This document shows positions 61,730-64,000 of a stretch of DNA of 64,000 nt, in pieces. Position numbers and translations under genes: made by a program. This DNA comes from Aureibacillus halotolerans (GTDB lineage Bacteria > Bacillota > Bacilli > Bacillales > DSM-28697): contig NZ_SNYJ01000015.1 in assembly GCF_004363045.1 (NCBI RefSeq), positions 6,327-70,326 of the forward strand. The letters are read 5' to 3'. The notes under the pieces were generated by a model that did not search any database, was not told the origin of the DNA, and saw nothing but the letters and a program-made list of their open reading frames with translations. Position 1 is the stretch's first letter. The number at the start of each line of letters is the position of its first letter.

Positions 61730-61757
61730 AAAGGCCGGCACCCGCCGGCCTTTTTTA
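61728..61757 (+). terminator. Rho-independent terminator after yvoF
   Basis: AAAAGGCCGGC-ACC-CGCCGGCCTTTTTT, a GC-rich stem starting at the yvoF stop codon. Confidence 0.95.
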
Positions 61758-61937
61758 ACTTGCTAAATGTTACAACTATAAAACTCAACAAAAAGGGAAT
61801 TCAGTCGATAGAACTGAAAGAATCAACTCTAATTCGACAGAAACAAAAATAGTCACTCGCGAGAAAAGCGAAGGTCGTCCCACTTGCATCAAAAATCAGC
61901 ACAAATCTGTGTTTTTACATCCATAGGGGGTGGTAAG

Positions 61938-62153
61938 GTGAATCAAGCTCATATAGATTTGCAAGTCATCAACCGATTAAAATGGTCATTTGTAACGCTC
62001 ATTATTATTGGGGGGAGTGTAGCACTCTTTTTCTTGCTGTTGCAGCGGCCCGTTCCTAACGACGGTTTATACCTTTGTGGCTTATGGGGAGTGGCAACGC
62101 TCTCTACGGCAGCAGGGTGGATATATTCAGTGCGCCATAAAAAGTCATCTTGA
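61938..62153 (+). CDS. Small two-helix membrane protein of unknown function
   Basis: A 71-residue protein with two hydrophobic segments (about 17-35 and 43-62) and a basic C-terminus (RHKKSS). GTG 61938 has GGGGGTGG six bases upstream; the frame extends to 61884 without a ribosome site. I do not recognise the family. It is on the same strand as hisZ and 113 bp upstream of it, separated by the hisZ promoter. Confidence 0.6.
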   Translation: MNQAHIDLQVINRLKWSFVTLIIIGGSVALFFLLLQRPVPNDGLYLCGLWGVATLSTAAGWIYSVRHKKSS

Positions 62154-62182
62154 ACAGAGGTTAAAAACCAGCAGCTATCCCC

Positions 62183-62211
62183 TTGACACTGAAATTGGGA
62201 AACGATAGACT
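62183..62211 (+). promoter_or_regulatory. Sigma-A promoter of the his operon
   Basis: TTGACA (62183-62188), 17 bp, TAGACT (62206-62211), 56 bp before hisZ. The -35 is consensus. No T-box leader was found in this short interval. Confidence 0.72.
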
Positions 62212-62266
62212 TAAATCACTTCATCTTGATAGTGTATTAGCGAACTAAAGCGTTTGGAGGGATAAA

Positions 62267-63442
62267 ATGGCCTCACTATTTATGTTTGAAAAACCGTTAG
62301 GCATGAGAGACTCCTTGCCTTCCTTATATGAAAAAAAACGTACGATTCGAGAATCGCTTGCCACGACGATACGGTCTTGGGGGTATCGTTATTTGCAAAC
62401 CCCAACTTTAGAATACTACGAGACTGTTGGGGCGGAATCGGCCATTTCAGATCCACAGCTGTTTAAGCTCTTGGATCAGCAAGGCCATACGCTCGTGCTT
62501 CGTCCCGATATGACAGCACCGATTGCAAGAATTGCTGCATCTCGATTTCAGCAAACGCAGTATCCGTTACGACTCGCTTACGATGGGAATGTGTTTAGGG
62601 CACAGGAGCGAGAAGGAGGCAAACCAGCTGAATTTGAGCAGGTCGGCATTGAACTCATTGGTGACGGAAGTGTAAGTGCCGATGCTGAAGTGCTGTCTCT
62701 TATGGTGGAAAGCCTTCATCAAGCAGGTGTCAAAGAGTTTACAGTAGCTGTCGGTCATGTCGGTTTTCTAAATGGTCTTTTTGAAGAAATCGTTGGCAAA
62801 CGACATGCCGCAGGAAAGCTTCTTCAGCTTCTGTACGAAAAAAACTTTGTTGGGTATAAAGAAGCCGTTGACGCTCTCAGTTGTTCCGTAGAAGACAAAG
62901 AAAAGCTGACCCGAATTTTGACATTGCGTTCAGCCGAGGATTGGTTTTCAGCGGCCGCGGCTCTGTCGACAAATGGGAAAGCAATAAACGCTCTCAGGGA
63001 ACTGCAAACCTTGATGCAATACGTCAAAGACGACGGATTAGACGCCTATGTCAAAGTGGATGTGAGCCTAGTGTCGCACATGAGCTACTACACAGGAATC
63101 TTGTTTGAAGGCTATGCAAGAGATATCGGTTCCGTGCTTTGTAATGGTGGAAGATACAATGACTTAATGGGGAAATTTGAACGAGACACGCAGGCGACAG
63201 GGTTTGGTATACGTCTTGATCGCTTAGCTGCTGTTTCTGAGCTCGTTTCCAATGAACCTTTACCTATAATCATATTGTTTTCACCAAGTCAACGAAAAGA
63301 AGCAATACAAAAAGCGCGAGCTCTTCGAAATGAGGGCAAACATGTCATCGTTCAAGAGCAATCATCTTTAGAGAACATTGACGATATCGCAGACCAAGCT
63401 TGTGAAGTGCTGGACTATACGGATGGAAAGAAGGAGGGGTAA
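62267..63442 (+). CDS. hisZ: ATP phosphoribosyltransferase regulatory subunit HisZ
   Basis: A 391-residue catalytically inactive paralogue of histidyl-tRNA synthetase that activates the short-form HisG. Class II synthetase-like motifs: [40 protein letters not shown] and a degenerate histidine-binding region ([12 protein letters not shown]). The same length as B. subtilis HisZ. TTTGGAGGG upstream; hisG starts 2 bases after the stop codon. Confidence 0.95.
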   Translation: MASLFMFEKPLGMRDSLPSLYEKKRTIRESLATTIRSWGYRYLQTPTLEYYETVGAESAISDPQLFKLLDQQGHTLVLRPDMTAPIARIAASRFQQTQYPLRLAYDGNVFRAQEREGGKPAEFEQVGIELIGDGSVSADAEVLSLMVESLHQAGVKEFTVAVGHVGFLNGLFEEIVGKRHAAGKLLQLLYEKNFVGYKEAVDALSCSVEDKEKLTRILTLRSAEDWFSAAAALSTNGKAINALRELQTLMQYVKDDGLDAYVKVDVSLVSHMSYYTGILFEGYARDIGSVLCNGGRYNDLMGKFERDTQATGFGIRLDRLAAVSELVSNEPLPIIILFSPSQRKEAIQKARALRNEGKHVIVQEQSSLENIDDIADQACEVLDYTDGKKEG

Positions 63443-63443
63443 G

Positions 63444-64000
63444 ATGCGTCAGCTCACCATTGCTATGCCAAAAGGCAGGATTTTTGAAGAAGCCTTGGAT
63501 ATGTTGCGAACGGCCTCCTACAATGTCCCGCCATCCTTCGATTTGTCGAGGAAATTGCTCGCAGAGGTAAAGGAAGAAGGGCTAACGTTTATCCTTGCAA
63601 AGCCATCGGATGTGCCGGTTTATGTTGAGCACGGTGTGGCGGACGTTGGCATTGCCGGTAAAGACGTGCTTTTGGAAGAGGATCGAAATGTGTATGAAGT
63701 CCTTGATTTAGGGATTAGCCGCTGTCATCTCTCTGTTGCAGGGCTTCCGGGGGCAGAGCCTGATCCATTCGCACCAAAAGTGGCCACGAAATACCCCCGT
63801 ATTGCTTCGGATTATTTTCGTGAGCAAGGCGAACAGGTAGAAATTATCAAACTCAATGGATCCATCGAGTTGGCTCCTATGATCGGTCTAGCAGAAAGGA
63901 TTGTCGATATCGTCTCAACGGGGAAAACGCTAAAAGAAAATGGCCTTGTCGAGCTCGAAACCATCCGCAGCATTACTTCTAGGCTCATTGTGAACCCTGT
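63444..64000 (+). CDS. hisG: ATP phosphoribosyltransferase HisG, short form (3' end beyond the window)
   Basis: The first 185 codons of the enzyme that starts histidine biosynthesis, cut by the window edge, with no stop codon in frame. Start ATG 63444 with AAGGAGGGG. HisG features: [53 protein letters not shown], and [16 protein letters not shown] for PRPP binding. The lack of an internal regulatory domain so far, and the adjacent hisZ, show it is the short HisZ-dependent form. Confidence 0.96.
   Translation, partial: MRQLTIAMPKGRIFEEALDMLRTASYNVPPSFDLSRKLLAEVKEEGLTFILAKPSDVPVYVEHGVADVGIAGKDVLLEEDRNVYEVLDLGISRCHLSVAGLPGAEPDPFAPKVATKYPRIASDYFREQGEQVEIIKLNGSIELAPMIGLAERIVDIVSTGKTLKENGLVELETIRSITSRLIVNP

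Noticed and set aside
62154-62266. T-box or other amino-acid riboswitch before hisZ
   Set aside because: Only about 50 bases separate the promoter from the start codon, too short, and no T-box core sequence is present.

Overview
This window is chromosomal DNA from a Gram-positive endospore-former-type Bacillota, most likely Bacillaceae. Gene content and order follow the degSU - comF - flagellar - secA/prfB - ftsEX - uvrBA - hprK/lgt - his stretch known from Bacillus subtilis. S-layer homology (SLH) domains, a csaB pyruvyltransferase and abundant acidic residues in exported proteins would fit an alkaliphilic or halotolerant relative, but that is inference and the species cannot be fixed from sequence alone.

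Layout. 1-11 kb: cell-wall polymer and S-layer anchoring locus: SLH-glucosaminidase, TagA-type glycosyltransferase, MOP-family flippase, TagO-type phosphosugar transferase, a DUF5693 membrane protein, CsaB and a multi-domain amidase. Together they can build, flip and pyruvylate a secondary cell-wall polymer and supply SLH-type hydrolases that dock on it. 11.6-13.4 kb (minus strand): YvyE-like protein and an LCP ligase. 13.7-19.5 kb: degS, degU, degV-family gene, comFA and comFC (no comFB). 19.6-32.5 kb: flagellar block with yvyF, flgM, flgN, flgK, flgL, yviE, fliW, csrA, a fliK-like/flhB-C-terminal pair, a FliS-like paralogue, hag, yaaR, flaG, fliD, fliS and fliT. Three sigma-D-like promoters lie in this block. 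33-39.7 kb: cold shock gene, long-form hpf, secA, prfB with its programmed +1 frameshift, and a cytochrome c lipoprotein. 40-46 kb: ftsE, ftsX, a coiled-coil M23 peptidase, ctpB and minJ, a module for elongation and division control. 46-49 kb: a sugar ABC importer (binding protein and two permeases, no ATPase) behind a perfect CcpA cre site. 49.5-54.4 kb: uvrB-uvrA with a LexA-type box. 54.5-56.8 kb: yvlB, yvlD and mepB. 57.8-64 kb: hprK, lgt, yvoD, ppaX, yvoF, a small membrane protein, hisZ and the start of hisG, which runs off the window.

The least explained material is intergenic. Five gaps (10.9-11.6, 15.7-16.5, 32.6-33.0, 38.2-39.1 and 56.8-57.6 kb) hold a mosaic family of dispersed repeats. 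They are built from a GC-rich structured module, a roughly 200-bp AT-richer module and a roughly 60-bp module that sits at two different internal points of two copies. Degenerate coding remnants accompany them. No intact transposase, CRISPR array, tRNA, rRNA or prophage was seen.
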